Origin: Nostoc linckia NIES-25
GTDB lineage: Bacteria; Cyanobacteriota; Cyanobacteriia; Cyanobacteriales; Nostocaceae
DNA length: 64,000 bases
Assembly: GCF_002368035.1 (NCBI RefSeq)
Contig: NZ_AP018222.1
Span: forward strand, 2,630,471-2,694,470
Direction of reading: 5' to 3'
Position 1 is the stretch's first letter. Each line of letters starts with the position of its first letter. This document shows positions 55,937-64,000 of this stretch, piece by piece. The notes below the pieces were generated by a model. That model saw nothing but the letters and a program-made list of their open reading frames with translations. It ran no database searches and had not been told where the DNA came from. The position numbers and the translations under genes are program-made.

Positions 55937-56656
55937 ATGCAATCTCCATCTTCTTTTTCTGAGGCATCACGGCCTTTTTTAACTTGGCAACGGATTCTTG
56001 ACTGGGCTCAGGAACACTACCGCTGCCGCACCTTCAGCAAAGATGAGCGCATTCCAGCCCGGCCTGGATTGCTATATTTGGTGCAAAGGGGTGCAATCCG
56101 TATGGTAGGAACCGCCCAGGTTAGCGCCACTGCTAGCCAGCTAACGTCTCGACGAATCAACAGAACTCCAGAGGAAGCGTTCTTGGGTTTTGTTGGAGCG
56201 GGACAGCCCTTTGAAATTGTTGCTCAGTCACCATTCACACTCCAAGCTTACGCTCATGTTGACCAAACTGCGGTGCTGTGGATGTACTGGCACGACTTAG
56301 ATAACTGGCCTCACTTCCGCCGGGAAGTTATGGATGCCTTTAGATATCAGCACCAGCGTAAGCTGCTGTGGCTGAGTGCCTTGGGACAACGCCGCACAAT
56401 TGACCGACTCTTGGGATTCCTCACATTGTTGATTGAGGAATATGGAGAGCCAGCAATGAGCGACACCGACCCGGATGTAATTCGCGGCTATTGTCTGCCT
56501 TTCCCCCTTACCCATGCCCAAATTGGTAGCGCGATTGGTTCGACTCGTGTCACCGTCACCCGCTTAATGGGCAAGCTGCGTCAACGTGGCTTAATCCTTA
56601 CCCAAGGCGATAATCTCATTTGCTTACCAGCAGAGTCGATTAATAGAGCCAGCTAA
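55937..56656 (+). CDS. devH: Crp/Fnr-family transcription regulator, DevH-like
   Basis: 239 residues from ATG 55937; a TTG at 55907 is open too. Cyclic-nucleotide-binding-like beta domain at about 30-135, then the long dimer helix and helix-turn-helix at about 191-220: LTHAQIGSAIGSTRVTVTRL. That recognition helix is nearly the same as in NtcA (IGSTRVTVTRL), so a GTA-N8-TAC-like site is expected. Overall sequence agrees with my recollection of DevH, needed for heterocyst glycolipid layers in Nostoc, but I cannot check it; NtcA itself is unlikely. Confidence 0.85.
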   Translation: MQSPSSFSEASRPFLTWQRILDWAQEHYRCRTFSKDERIPARPGLLYLVQRGAIRMVGTAQVSATASQLTSRRINRTPEEAFLGFVGAGQPFEIVAQSPFTLQAYAHVDQTAVLWMYWHDLDNWPHFRREVMDAFRYQHQRKLLWLSALGQRRTIDRLLGFLTLLIEEYGEPAMSDTDPDVIRGYCLPFPLTHAQIGSAIGSTRVTVTRLMGKLRQRGLILTQGDNLICLPAESINRAS

Positions 56657-56709
56657 AGCACAGTTCAGAGGGGCGATTTCCGCCACTCTGCCTGAATGCC
56701 ATCGCAGTG

Positions 56710-57756
56710 TCAGCGAATTTTGACAAACCCAGCTTGGGTAATCAGTCCCTGCCCCTGCTCAGTCAGCAGTAAGTTGGCGTAAGCGACACCTGCTTGCTGC
56801 TCAGTCTGACCATTCTGTTTGACCACCACAAACAGATTGCGGGTAATGGGGTACTTTCCTGATTGAAAAGCCTCAATGTTTAACTTGTTCCGTTTACCAG
56901 GACATTCAGACGGGAGGACAAATGGTTCTTGGTAGGGAGCAATATATTGCCCTTGTGTGCGCCCCAACGGCAAGGCTCTAATTGAACATTGAGGAATCAC
57001 CTCTGGGGCAGAAGCGTAGTAAATGCCACCAGGACTACCAGCCAATTTTTGCAAGGCTTGGGTGGTTGTGGAGATAAATTCCACATTGGAGCTGAAAGCT
57101 TGACCACCCAAGATGTCTTGGACAAAAAGTTCTACCGTACCGCCATCAACAATTCGGCGGGAATAAGGCTTGATTGGAATATTAGAACCGCCCAACTGGC
57201 TCCAATTATTGATTTTGCCAGTGTAAATTGACTTTAACTGGTCTACCGTTAGTCCTGGTATGTTGAGGTTTGGGTTAACTGCAACTGCTAAACCATCAAT
57301 TGCTACAGGAATTTGTTTCAAAGCGAACCCACGCTGCTGGGCGCGGCTAAACTCTTGGTCTAAAATTGGTCGAGAAGACTGGGCAAAAGCTAGTTGACCA
57401 TCTATCAGCGACTGTATACCAGTACCAGAACCAGGAGATGTATTGCTCGGTTCTACATAACGCAGCCTAAATTCTCCTCGCGCTGCTTGAATTGCTGGGT
57501 CAACTATTAATCGAATTGGTGCCCAAGACGTACTGCCTCCGTAATTGAATAATCCAGTTGGAATATCTTGGACTGAGGTGAAACTGTTGGTACTAGGTTG
57601 TGCTAATCGAGGTTGGGGTGTGTTGGTGCTACGAGAATTAATTTGATTTAGGTCAAGACCAGATTTTCTGCTGAACCACCAAAAACCGCCAGCTATTAAG
57701 CCAACGGTAATTAGGATAGATAAAACAAGAATAGGTATTTCATTTTTTTGGGACAT
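56710..57756 (-). CDS. PstS-like phosphate-type binding protein, membrane-anchored
   Basis: 348 residues, ATG 57756. A membrane helix at 7-29 (ILVLSILITVGLIAGGFWWF) anchors it. The body is a periplasmic-binding fold: FNYGGSTSWAPIRLIVDPAI near 70-90, with GSGTGIQSLIDGQLAFAQSS (phosphate-loop type), then LTVDQLKSIYTGKINNWSQL, PYSRRIVDGGTVELFVQ and GGIYYASAPEVI. It probably binds phosphate for a Pst importer; no other pst gene is adjacent, so it could be an accessory or sensory form. Confidence 0.87.
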   Translation of the reverse strand: MSQKNEIPILVLSILITVGLIAGGFWWFSRKSGLDLNQINSRSTNTPQPRLAQPSTNSFTSVQDIPTGLFNYGGSTSWAPIRLIVDPAIQAARGEFRLRYVEPSNTSPGSGTGIQSLIDGQLAFAQSSRPILDQEFSRAQQRGFALKQIPVAIDGLAVAVNPNLNIPGLTVDQLKSIYTGKINNWSQLGGSNIPIKPYSRRIVDGGTVELFVQDILGGQAFSSNVEFISTTTQALQKLAGSPGGIYYASAPEVIPQCSIRALPLGRTQGQYIAPYQEPFVLPSECPGKRNKLNIEAFQSGKYPITRNLFVVVKQNGQTEQQAGVAYANLLLTEQGQGLITQAGFVKIR

Positions 57757-57937
57757 AACAATTACCCGCGTGTCCGTTTAATACTAGGAACTGGGGATGG
57801 GTATGGGGTACAAGACGCAGAAGTATTGGGTCTGTTTTAATACCTACTCTATCCTAAAAAATGGGCATCTTTGTGTAGTCGCTATGAGCCTAAGGCCAGC
57901 CTTGAGGATGCACTAGCGCACGTTTAGAAATGGCATT

Positions 57938-58456
57938 CTAACGCCCCAATCCTATCTTGTTTTGAGTACCCATCTGGATGCTGCATAAAGCTGGGCTTGT
58001 AGCAAAGTTACAAGTGTAGGTCGCTAAAGATTCTTTTTGATAATTAAATACCCGCATATTGTAGCCAAAGTTTCGTGCAGTGCTACCTAAACGATTCACA
58101 AAATCATAGCGCTGCACATAGTCTAATAAGCTCCAAATTTGCTGATTGACTATCAAATCAACTCGCGCAGGTTCTTTTTCAAAAGCTGGATATGCTATCC
58201 AATTATCCAATAGCTTTTTCTCAGCATTTTGTTGTGCCCACCATAAACTCGGAACGGTTAATTGTGCTGGGCTAATGGTGTTAGCTGTGATTATGTAGTT
58301 TGTTGGCTTTGTCAATAAATCTAGTTCTAAAGGCGCACTAGAAGGCGACGGTATTGGGGGCGTTTGCGCTAGTGAGGGCGGAACTATTAAAGCAGCGAAG
58401 CTAATAGTTAGTAGTAATGAAAATGATTTCTGACCGCACAATTTAGGTATATGCAT
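57938..58456 (-). CDS. Exported protein of unknown function
   Basis: 172 residues, ATG 58456. Signal peptide at 1-30 (KSFSLLLTISFAALIVPPSLA). Mature part has a W-W pair (SLWWAQQNAEKKLLDNWIAY), then IVNQQIWSLLDYVQRYDFVNR, SCNF-type C positions (two cysteines, TCNFATSPALC) that could form a disulfide. I do not recognise the family. Same strand as the methyltransferase upstream; a 47-base gap suggests possible co-transcription. Confidence 0.7.
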   Translation of the reverse strand: MHIPKLCGQKSFSLLLTISFAALIVPPSLAQTPPIPSPSSAPLELDLLTKPTNYIITANTISPAQLTVPSLWWAQQNAEKKLLDNWIAYPAFEKEPARVDLIVNQQIWSLLDYVQRYDFVNRLGSTARNFGYNMRVFNYQKESLATYTCNFATSPALCSIQMGTQNKIGLGR

Positions 58457-58503
58457 AACTGATGCTAATTCATAATTAAAGCACGAGTAAAAATCCGCAC
58501 AAT

Positions 58504-59280
58504 CTAAATCTTAATAGCAACGATGCGAATTCTTCGATAGTCTGCCATCCAATTTCCTTGTTGATACAGTGTTGGCTTCAGATATTCCTCCACGACGCGA
58601 ATTAGTTGTATTTGTTGCTCATCAGAAAGTCCTGTTAAAAAACTGCTGGCGAACATCCGAATCCAGTTTGCCATACCTGCTTCTGCTTCTGCTAAAGGAG
58701 TTGAACGAGGAAATAGGGTGCTATAGATGACATCAAAGCCTTGCTGTTCTAATAAGGTGGCGTATTCACCAATACTAGGAAAATACCAAGGATTTCGACC
58801 TTGTGCGGGTATATTAATTGCTTCTAAGGCGTTGGATAAAGCTGTGGCGATCGCTAGCACATTCCCCTTACCACCAAATTCTGCGACGAAACGCCCTCCG
58901 GGTTTTAGGGCTTGATGTATGGAAGCGATCGCGCTGTCTGCTTGTTTCACCCAATGCAATACAGCGTTGGAAAACACAGCATCAAAAGGCTGTTCAACTT
59001 GAAAATTTGCGGCATCAGCAACATCAAAGGGGATATCAGGATAGTTTTCTCTTGCCTTTTCAATCATCGCGGGTGCGCTATCAATTCCCCATATTTGGAC
59101 ACCAGTTTGGGCAATTTTTTGGGTGAGTTGTCCAGTACCACAGCCGAGATCTAAGATTGATTCTCCTGGCTGGGGGTTGAGTAATTGCAACAAGTCTTCG
59201 CCGTACTGCCAAACAAAGGCGTGCTTATCTTCATAAAGGGAAGTATCCCAATTATTATTGAGTGTTGAAATATTATTCAT
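58504..59280 (-). CDS. Class I SAM-dependent methyltransferase (trans-aconitate-methyltransferase-like)
   Basis: 258 residues from ATG 59280 (a TTG start upstream is not needed). SAM-binding motif ILDLGCGTGQLTQKIA near 47-62, acidic loop IDSAPAMIEKARENY, then FDAVFSNAVLHWVKQADSAI and LKPGGRFVAEFGGKGN. Sequence and length resemble trans-aconitate 2-methyltransferase and similar small-molecule enzymes; substrate not assigned. Cytoplasmic. Divergent from the LysR gene, a classic layout for regulated target and regulator. Confidence 0.9.
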   Translation of the reverse strand: MNNISTLNNNWDTSLYEDKHAFVWQYGEDLLQLLNPQPGESILDLGCGTGQLTQKIAQTGVQIWGIDSAPAMIEKARENYPDIPFDVADAANFQVEQPFDAVFSNAVLHWVKQADSAIASIHQALKPGGRFVAEFGGKGNVLAIATALSNALEAINIPAQGRNPWYFPSIGEYATLLEQQGFDVIYSTLFPRSTPLAEAEAGMANWIRMFASSFLTGLSDEQQIQLIRVVEEYLKPTLYQQGNWMADYRRIRIVAIKI

Positions 59281-59366
59281 AAACTCTGAAATTACAATGT
59301 GTTGATTCGCCAATCGTCAACTCTCAGCTTGAGGTTCAAGATGAAATTTTAGATTTGAAATTTTGC

Positions 59367-59407
59367 GAAAAGCTTTGAGCGCCGGAAGTCGGCGCTCAAA
59401 GCTTTTC
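59367..59407. repeat. Perfect 18-base-arm hairpin
   Basis: GAAAAGCTTTGAGCGCCG and its exact complement CGGCGCTCAAAGCTTTTC flank a 5-base loop (gaagt). It lies in the 59281-59605 gap between methyltransferase and LysR genes, with flanking attttagatttgaaatttt and ctaaaatccaaaatt words that look like element ends. Nothing else is seen in the gap. Confidence 0.8.
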
Positions 59408-59605
59408 AAGATGGATTTTGGATTGAAAATTCTTTCTTCAAGCTCTTGCCTAAAGAGCGGGAACGCTCAAGGGAAAAGCATGGTATCAATCTAAAATCCA
59501 AAATTGTTTGATTGGCTAATCACTACAGTAAAAAATTTTTTTAATTATGTCCAATATATATTTTGACCTTAACTAATATTTAAAAGATATGAGTTTAGGT
59601 AAAAG

Positions 59606-60493
59606 ATGGAACTACGGCACTTGCGCTACTTTGTCATTTTGGCAGAGGAACTGCACTTTGGGCGGGCGGCAGAACGCTTGCATATTGCCCAACCTCCCCT
59701 GAGTCAACAAATTCGGCAGCTAGAAGGGGAGTTAGGTTTTGAACTGTTTCACCGCACGAAACGAAATGTGCAGTTAACTGAAGCGGGACAAGTGTTTTTG
59801 GGTGAAGTCCAGCAAATTATGAGGCAATTACAACAGGCAATCCAAGTTGGGCAGCAAACCAGTCGGGGCGAAATTGGACAGTTAGTGGTTGGCTTTGTCA
59901 GTTCTGCCGCGTATAATATTTTGCCAAACATTCTACGAACGTTTCGTAGTTTGGTTCCTGGTGTGAGCTTAGAGTTACACGAACTAACTACAGACCAACA
60001 GTTAGAATGGTTGCGAGAAGGTCGAATGGATGTGGGATTCGTGCGTCCACCTGTTGAAGAAAATAGATTTACTTGGGAAATAATTTTTCAAGAGTCGCTG
60101 ATGGTGGCATTACCTGAAACACATTTGCTTGCCAATCAATCTGATGTGTGTTTGAAATCCCTTGCTAGACAACCATTTATTTTATTTCCCAGGATATTAG
60201 CACCAGGACTCTACGACTTAATTATTAGTCTTTGCCAGCAAGCAGGCTTTAGCCCCAATGTTGCCCAGGAAGCTATCCAGATGCAAACAATTGTCAGTTT
60301 AGTAGCAGCGGAAATGGGTGTGGCGATCGTGCCAGCATCTTTGCAAAATCTCCAACGGACTGGGGTAGTTTATAAAAGTCTACAAGTATCTACCCCAAAA
60401 GTGGACATTGCAATGATTTGGCGAAAAAACGAGACATCCCCAATAGTCCAGAGGCTTGTGGAAATAGTTAGACAAGTTGCTCGCCAGTGTTGA
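59606..60493 (+). CDS. LysR-family transcription regulator
   Basis: 295 residues, ATG 59606. N-terminal helix-turn-helix in LRYFVILAEELHFGRAAERL followed by HIAQPPLSQQIRQLEGELGF and LFHRTKRNVQLTEAG. The effector-binding region follows from 90 (GQLVVGFVSSAAYNILPNIL). The sequence is in the BenM/CatM-like branch of LysR. The likely target is the divergent methyltransferase gene (inferred from layout); inducer unknown. Confidence 0.93.
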   Translation: MELRHLRYFVILAEELHFGRAAERLHIAQPPLSQQIRQLEGELGFELFHRTKRNVQLTEAGQVFLGEVQQIMRQLQQAIQVGQQTSRGEIGQLVVGFVSSAAYNILPNILRTFRSLVPGVSLELHELTTDQQLEWLREGRMDVGFVRPPVEENRFTWEIIFQESLMVALPETHLLANQSDVCLKSLARQPFILFPRILAPGLYDLIISLCQQAGFSPNVAQEAIQMQTIVSLVAAEMGVAIVPASLQNLQRTGVVYKSLQVSTPKVDIAMIWRKNETSPIVQRLVEIVRQVARQC

Positions 60494-60515
60494 ATGTACC
60501 AGCTTGTAACAATGG

Positions 60516-63113
60516 TTACCGTAGTCCAGACACTCCCAATGGCCCGCGAGTCACACCTAGCTGGTTTTGCAACTTCAACTCTCGCCAAAGTTGGGAACCT
60601 GTAATTTCACCTTGCAATAATTGACTGTAGCAATGTATTGTTTTACTCACTTGCTCTGGCGTTTCATTAACAAACTCGATGCGGAAGTTGGCTAAACCAA
60701 GTTCTATGAGACGTTGCACGTACTCGGCTCCAGTTTGAGCAGTACCATTAAATACAGTGTTGCGGCAACCTACATCAGCTTTGAGGACGTGTTCGCTACC
60801 AACGCGGTCTTTTAATTTCACTTCATGCTTTTCACAAGGTCGTCCACAGTTAGTGTAGTCTGTTCCCTGAGATAGGAAAGCACAAAATACACAGTGTTCC
60901 ATGTGGAACATTGGCATATGTTGATGGATTGTCACTTCAAACCACTGGGGCGGACAACTTTTAACCAGATCTTCCAGTTGAGTAATATTCAAATCGTAGG
61001 ATGCAGTCAATCTTTCCAAACCAAAATGCTGCCGAAAGTAGTCTGCTGTTAAAGGATTAGCAACGTTGAGCGAAAAATCTCCAATACAACGGTCTTGGGC
61101 AAAAAATTGCAGTTGGTCATAGTTGCGTACTAGATAACCATCTGCTTTGCACGCGCGTACCTGCTGCAAAATCCAATTTTCCCCAGGTTTAGTAATTCGG
61201 GGTGGTGCAACCCAGATGGTGGGAAGATGGGAGAGAAATTTTTCTTTGTCTATTTGCGCTTGTTGGCGTACTAACTGTACAGCTTCTTGGTAGGCGCGGG
61301 GGTCTTCAAATTCACAGTACAGTGTTTCAACACCTGCTTGTAGTGCGGCTTGCAATTGCTTGAGGTTTCGCACCAAAACGATGAGAGAGGGAGATGATGG
61401 GGATGAGTGAGATGAGGAGGGGAGTAAGTCTTGGAAGGAGACATTAGGACGTAATTCCCAACATTTGGGTTGACTTCGCAACTCTTCTAACTGTGCCACG
61501 ATTTCCCTTCGCATCCGGTTTAATTCGCTTACGGGTAGCATAATGGCATCGCTGAGGTGGTTGGTTAGGGTTCCCAAACAGAAGGGGGTGTTACCAAGAC
61601 GACCGAATTGTTCTTTTATACGGGCTGTATCTAGTGGTTTAGTGTGCGCTTCTACTAGTGAAATTTCAGACTCCACTTGGACAATATTACCAAGTCGATC
61701 GCGGGCGATCGCAATCAATGGCTGACCAACTTCTCCATAAATCTCCAAGTCAATCGGACGCTGAAATTGTGGGTTTTCGCCTGCAAAACTTTGACGCAGC
61801 TGCTTATCAAGTTCCGGGTCGCTGGTTTTCCAAACCTTATCGCCGATATGCACCCGACGTAAGTTCAAATCGTTTCTCCCAAAGGTCAGCAGAGTTTCCT
61901 TACCTTTGGACGCTACCCCATACACCCGTCCGCCTTCTTCCTTGGCCTCTGGGTGACCGCAGTCAAACACAATTCCATCTCCCGGTTTAACAGGCGCTTC
62001 CAATTGAATTGCTATCTGTTCGTTGTGGATGCGAGTAACTTCACCTAAATAAACTCCACGTTTTTTACCAAAACGTGCATGAACTAATTCTTGATTATTA
62101 ATCCCGCCAAACCAACCCGTGTATAGTCCACGAGAAAATGCCATCTCTAAGTTGTAGTGTTCTTGATTTGCCCGTTGTTGATTAAGCGGAAGATCCCCCC
62201 AACCCCCCTTAACAAGGGGGGCTATGTTCCCCCCTTTTGAAGGGGGGCTAGGGGGGATCTCCTCCATCACCCGATCCAAGGCTTGGCGATAAACACGGGT
62301 GACATTAGCAACATACTCTGGAGCTTTCAGACGACCTTCAATTTTGAGAGAAGTTACCCCTGATTTCACCAAATCCGGCAAAACATCCAACCCAGCTAAG
62401 TCTTGAGGACTGAGTAAATATTTGCGTTCGCCTAAATCTACAATTTGACCATCAGCGATTAAATCATAGGGCATCCGGCAAGCTTGGGCACATTCACCTC
62501 GGTTGGCAGAACGTCCGCCTAAAGCTTCACTCGTCAAACATTGACCGGAATACGCCACGCACAAAGCACCGTGAACAAAAACTTCTAAAGGTAGCGATGT
62601 CTGCTGTTGGACAATCTGCTGCTGAATTTTATTGATTTCTTTGAGAGAACATTCACGCGCTAGCACTACCAACTGACAGCCAAGGGATTTGGCAAATTCC
62701 ACCCCAGCCGCACTGGTAATTGTCATTTGCGTGGAAGCATGGATGGGGAAATCAGGTGAAAGGTGACGAATGAGACGACAGATACCAATATCTTGAACAA
62801 TTACTGCATCCACACCTGCTGCAATAATCGTGCGGAGATATTGCTGGGCTTCTGCTAGTTCTTTAGGAAATATTAGTGTATTTACGGTGACATAACCCTT
62901 TACACCGCGACGATGCAGAAATTTCATCAAGCTGGGTAAGTCTGCTTCTGTGAAATTTTGCGCCCGCATTCTGGCGTTGAAGCGATCTAAACCGAAGTAA
63001 ATTGCATCCGCCCCATTTTCTACAGCAGCTTTAGCACATTCCCAATTACCTGCTGGCGCAAGTAGTTCGGGACGTTGAAGAGAGAGTGGGGAAGAAGGGC
63101 GATCGCTTTTCAT
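60516..63113 (-). CDS. U32-family peptidase/RlhA-type protein with a repeat-encoded insert
   Basis: 865 residues, ATG 63113. U32 core at the N-terminus: ELLAPAGNWECAKAAVENGA, AIYFGLDRFNARMRAQNFTE, then ECSLKEINKIQQQI and a cysteine set GECAQACRMPYDL near 205-215. Later cysteines in CVFCAFLSQGTDYTNCGRPC near 740-762. These are the iron-sulphur-type cysteines of RlhA, which hydroxylates a cytidine of 23S rRNA in E. coli; related members were first named collagenases. Residues about 284-308 and 560-577 are low-complexity inserts, the first coded by an intergenic repeat. Function here most likely RNA hydroxylation, unproved. Confidence 0.88.
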   Translation of the reverse strand: MKSDRPSSPLSLQRPELLAPAGNWECAKAAVENGADAIYFGLDRFNARMRAQNFTEADLPSLMKFLHRRGVKGYVTVNTLIFPKELAEAQQYLRTIIAAGVDAVIVQDIGICRLIRHLSPDFPIHASTQMTITSAAGVEFAKSLGCQLVVLARECSLKEINKIQQQIVQQQTSLPLEVFVHGALCVAYSGQCLTSEALGGRSANRGECAQACRMPYDLIADGQIVDLGERKYLLSPQDLAGLDVLPDLVKSGVTSLKIEGRLKAPEYVANVTRVYRQALDRVMEEIPPSPPSKGGNIAPLVKGGWGDLPLNQQRANQEHYNLEMAFSRGLYTGWFGGINNQELVHARFGKKRGVYLGEVTRIHNEQIAIQLEAPVKPGDGIVFDCGHPEAKEEGGRVYGVASKGKETLLTFGRNDLNLRRVHIGDKVWKTSDPELDKQLRQSFAGENPQFQRPIDLEIYGEVGQPLIAIARDRLGNIVQVESEISLVEAHTKPLDTARIKEQFGRLGNTPFCLGTLTNHLSDAIMLPVSELNRMRREIVAQLEELRSQPKCWELRPNVSFQDLLPSSSHSSPSSPSLIVLVRNLKQLQAALQAGVETLYCEFEDPRAYQEAVQLVRQQAQIDKEKFLSHLPTIWVAPPRITKPGENWILQQVRACKADGYLVRNYDQLQFFAQDRCIGDFSLNVANPLTADYFRQHFGLERLTASYDLNITQLEDLVKSCPPQWFEVTIHQHMPMFHMEHCVFCAFLSQGTDYTNCGRPCEKHEVKLKDRVGSEHVLKADVGCRNTVFNGTAQTGAEYVQRLIELGLANFRIEFVNETPEQVSKTIHCYSQLLQGEITGSQLWRELKLQNQLGVTRGPLGVSGLR
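62190..62262. repeat. Palindromic gatcccccc repeat inserted inside the U32 gene
   Basis: gaagatccccccaacccccc with its partner gctaggggggatct, same words as the intergenic elements at 9055-9232 and 37057-37130. It adds about 25 residues (PPSPPSKGG, PLVKGGWGDLP) and keeps the reading frame. Confidence 0.8.
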
Positions 63114-63143
63114 TAGACTTAAGGTTCAGTAGCACCATAGTGA

Positions 63144-63689
63144 TTTTATCTAAGTTGGTGGGATTCTTCCTGTAATGAGAGTTTGGGATTAGCATTAATA
63201 ACTGGATTAGGCGCGGTTGTTCATTGGAATAAGTGTAAAAGTCGTGGTAAGCAGGTAGGTAGGGAATATTTACCAAGTTTAATTTCCTCTCAAATTCCTG
63301 AACAAAATATTTGTCTTATTGGTCATTCATTGGGTGGGTATGTTGCTTATTATTGTATGGAGTCTTGGTCAGAAACTCATCATTCATTGCATGATGTAAT
63401 TATTCTTGGCGGTGCTGTGCGTAGAGATAGCAGTAAAAATTGGGGATATGTGGCTTCTCAAATCAAAGGAAATTTGATCAATGTATACAATTACGACGAT
63501 CCAACTTTAAAAAAGAAATTTAAATTAGCTGAGGCAGGTAATAATGCTTGTCGACGCAAACCAATTAAAGAGTACCATTCAAAAATAATAAATGAAGATG
63601 CTACATCTTCTATTGGTAAAAGTCACAGTCTTTCTAGCTACTTAGACTATTTACCAAAATTAGTTAGGAAGGGTTTATGGGAGATATAA
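63144..63689 (+). pseudogene. 5'-truncated alpha/beta hydrolase (DUF726-like)
   Basis: The frame is open from just after a TGA at 63141 but has no ATG near its start; only a TTG at 63183 gives a protein of 168 residues. It begins inside the fold: LITGLGAVVHWNKCKSRGK, then nucleophile elbow LIGHSLGGYVAYYCMES, VYNYDDPTLK and the late SHSLSSYLDYLP that carries the histidine. Full-length relatives have about 150-300 more N-terminal residues with membrane helices. The missing part is not upstream, where the U32 promoter lies. Probably a gene remnant. Confidence 0.55.
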
Positions 63690-63786
63690 AATCAATTTAG
63701 CAGTTAATATTAAAAAATTACTATGTTGATTTACATATTACTTAAATATTTTTTAGATACTTTGTAAAGTAGAGCGATCGCTCTCT

Positions 63787-64000
63787 TCACTCCAATTTTT
63801 CTGCATCAACTTCCGACTCAACAAGCTCAAACTTTACCTTGTTATATAAATCCTGTAATGAAATCTCAAAGGGTACGGTTGCAAGTGCGATCGCTTCATC
63901 TTCTTCATCATATTCCCGAAGCGTCCATTGCTTTTTCCCAATTTTAGAAAATTGCTCTACACGAATTCGAGTTTGGTCAATTAACAGATATTCTTGGAAG
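63787..64000 (-). CDS. Uma2-family protein, C-terminal part, cut by window end
   Basis: Minus-strand frame entering from the right edge and stopping at 63787. It reads FQEYLLIDQTRIRVEQFSKI, then QWTLREYDEEDEAIAL and FEISLQDLYNKVKFE. This is the usual C-terminal half of Uma2 (DUF820) proteins, a different copy from the one at 8351. Start and catalytic part lie outside the window. Confidence 0.8.
   Translation of the reverse strand, partial: FQEYLLIDQTRIRVEQFSKIGKKQWTLREYDEEDEAIALATVPFEISLQDLYNKVKFELVESEVDAEKLE

Overview
The window reads as chromosome of a filamentous, Nostoc-type cyanobacterium. Evidence: many HIP1 octamers (GCGATCGC), heptanucleotide tandem repeats and small palindromic or MITE-like elements between genes, Psb27, a DevH-like regulator, the deazaflavin enzyme CofH, a Zam-like RNase II homologue, and SLH and PEP-CTERM surface proteins. 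Genes are AT-leaning and lie on both strands. Two tRNA genes (Arg-UCU, Val-UAC) are present; no rRNA, CRISPR array or intact transposase was seen.

Region by region. 1-1.1 kb: two unknown proteins. 1.6-13.8 kb: a minus-strand island with two giant superfamily-1 helicases (1592 and 1492 residues). Each starts with a module resembling the N-terminal domain of initiation factor IF-2. A Uma2-type nuclease gene lies between them, and a phospholipase-D (HKD) nuclease gene overlaps the end of the first helicase. This is the most interesting part: the helicase plus PLD pair resembles Mokosh anti-phage systems but has a different N-terminal module. 14-22 kb: HDAC-like deacetylase, MscS channel, MBL-fold protein, VOC protein, SLH protein, alpha/beta hydrolase, Ser/Thr kinase. 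22-30 kb: leuC-leuD, yyaL-mobA, clpP and two related proteins of unknown function. 30-39 kb: a 1.1 kb gene-free, repeat-rich stretch, then a Zam/RNase R-like gene with ubiX, tRNA-Val, a GH10-like lipoprotein or secreted glycosidase, psb27 and cofH. 39.8-49 kb: a membrane glycosyltransferase, then a metal-uptake region: CbtB and a membrane protein on one side; a two-domain multicopper oxidase, a helix-hairpin-helix lipoprotein with an HxxE motif, a ferritin-like protein and an FTR1 permease on the other; then an orphan metal-chelate binding lipoprotein. 49.5-64 kb: polA, PEP-CTERM protein, HAD phosphatase, a catalytic-core-less ArgS-like protein, a DevH-like regulator, a PstS-like protein, a methyltransferase, a LysR regulator, a U32 peptidase/RlhA-type protein, a truncated hydrolase and a cut Uma2 gene.

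How genes work together. The oxidase, FTR1 permease and lipoprotein could form an oxidation-coupled iron importer like yeast Fet3-Ftr1 or bacterial Efe systems, with the ferritin-like protein as the storage end. leuC and leuD form the two subunits of isopropylmalate isomerase. The helicase and PLD genes are translationally coupled and probably act as one complex. Short repeats have invaded reading frames at least twice (U32 and ArgS-like genes) without breaking the frame.

All assignments come from reading motifs by eye; no database search was run.
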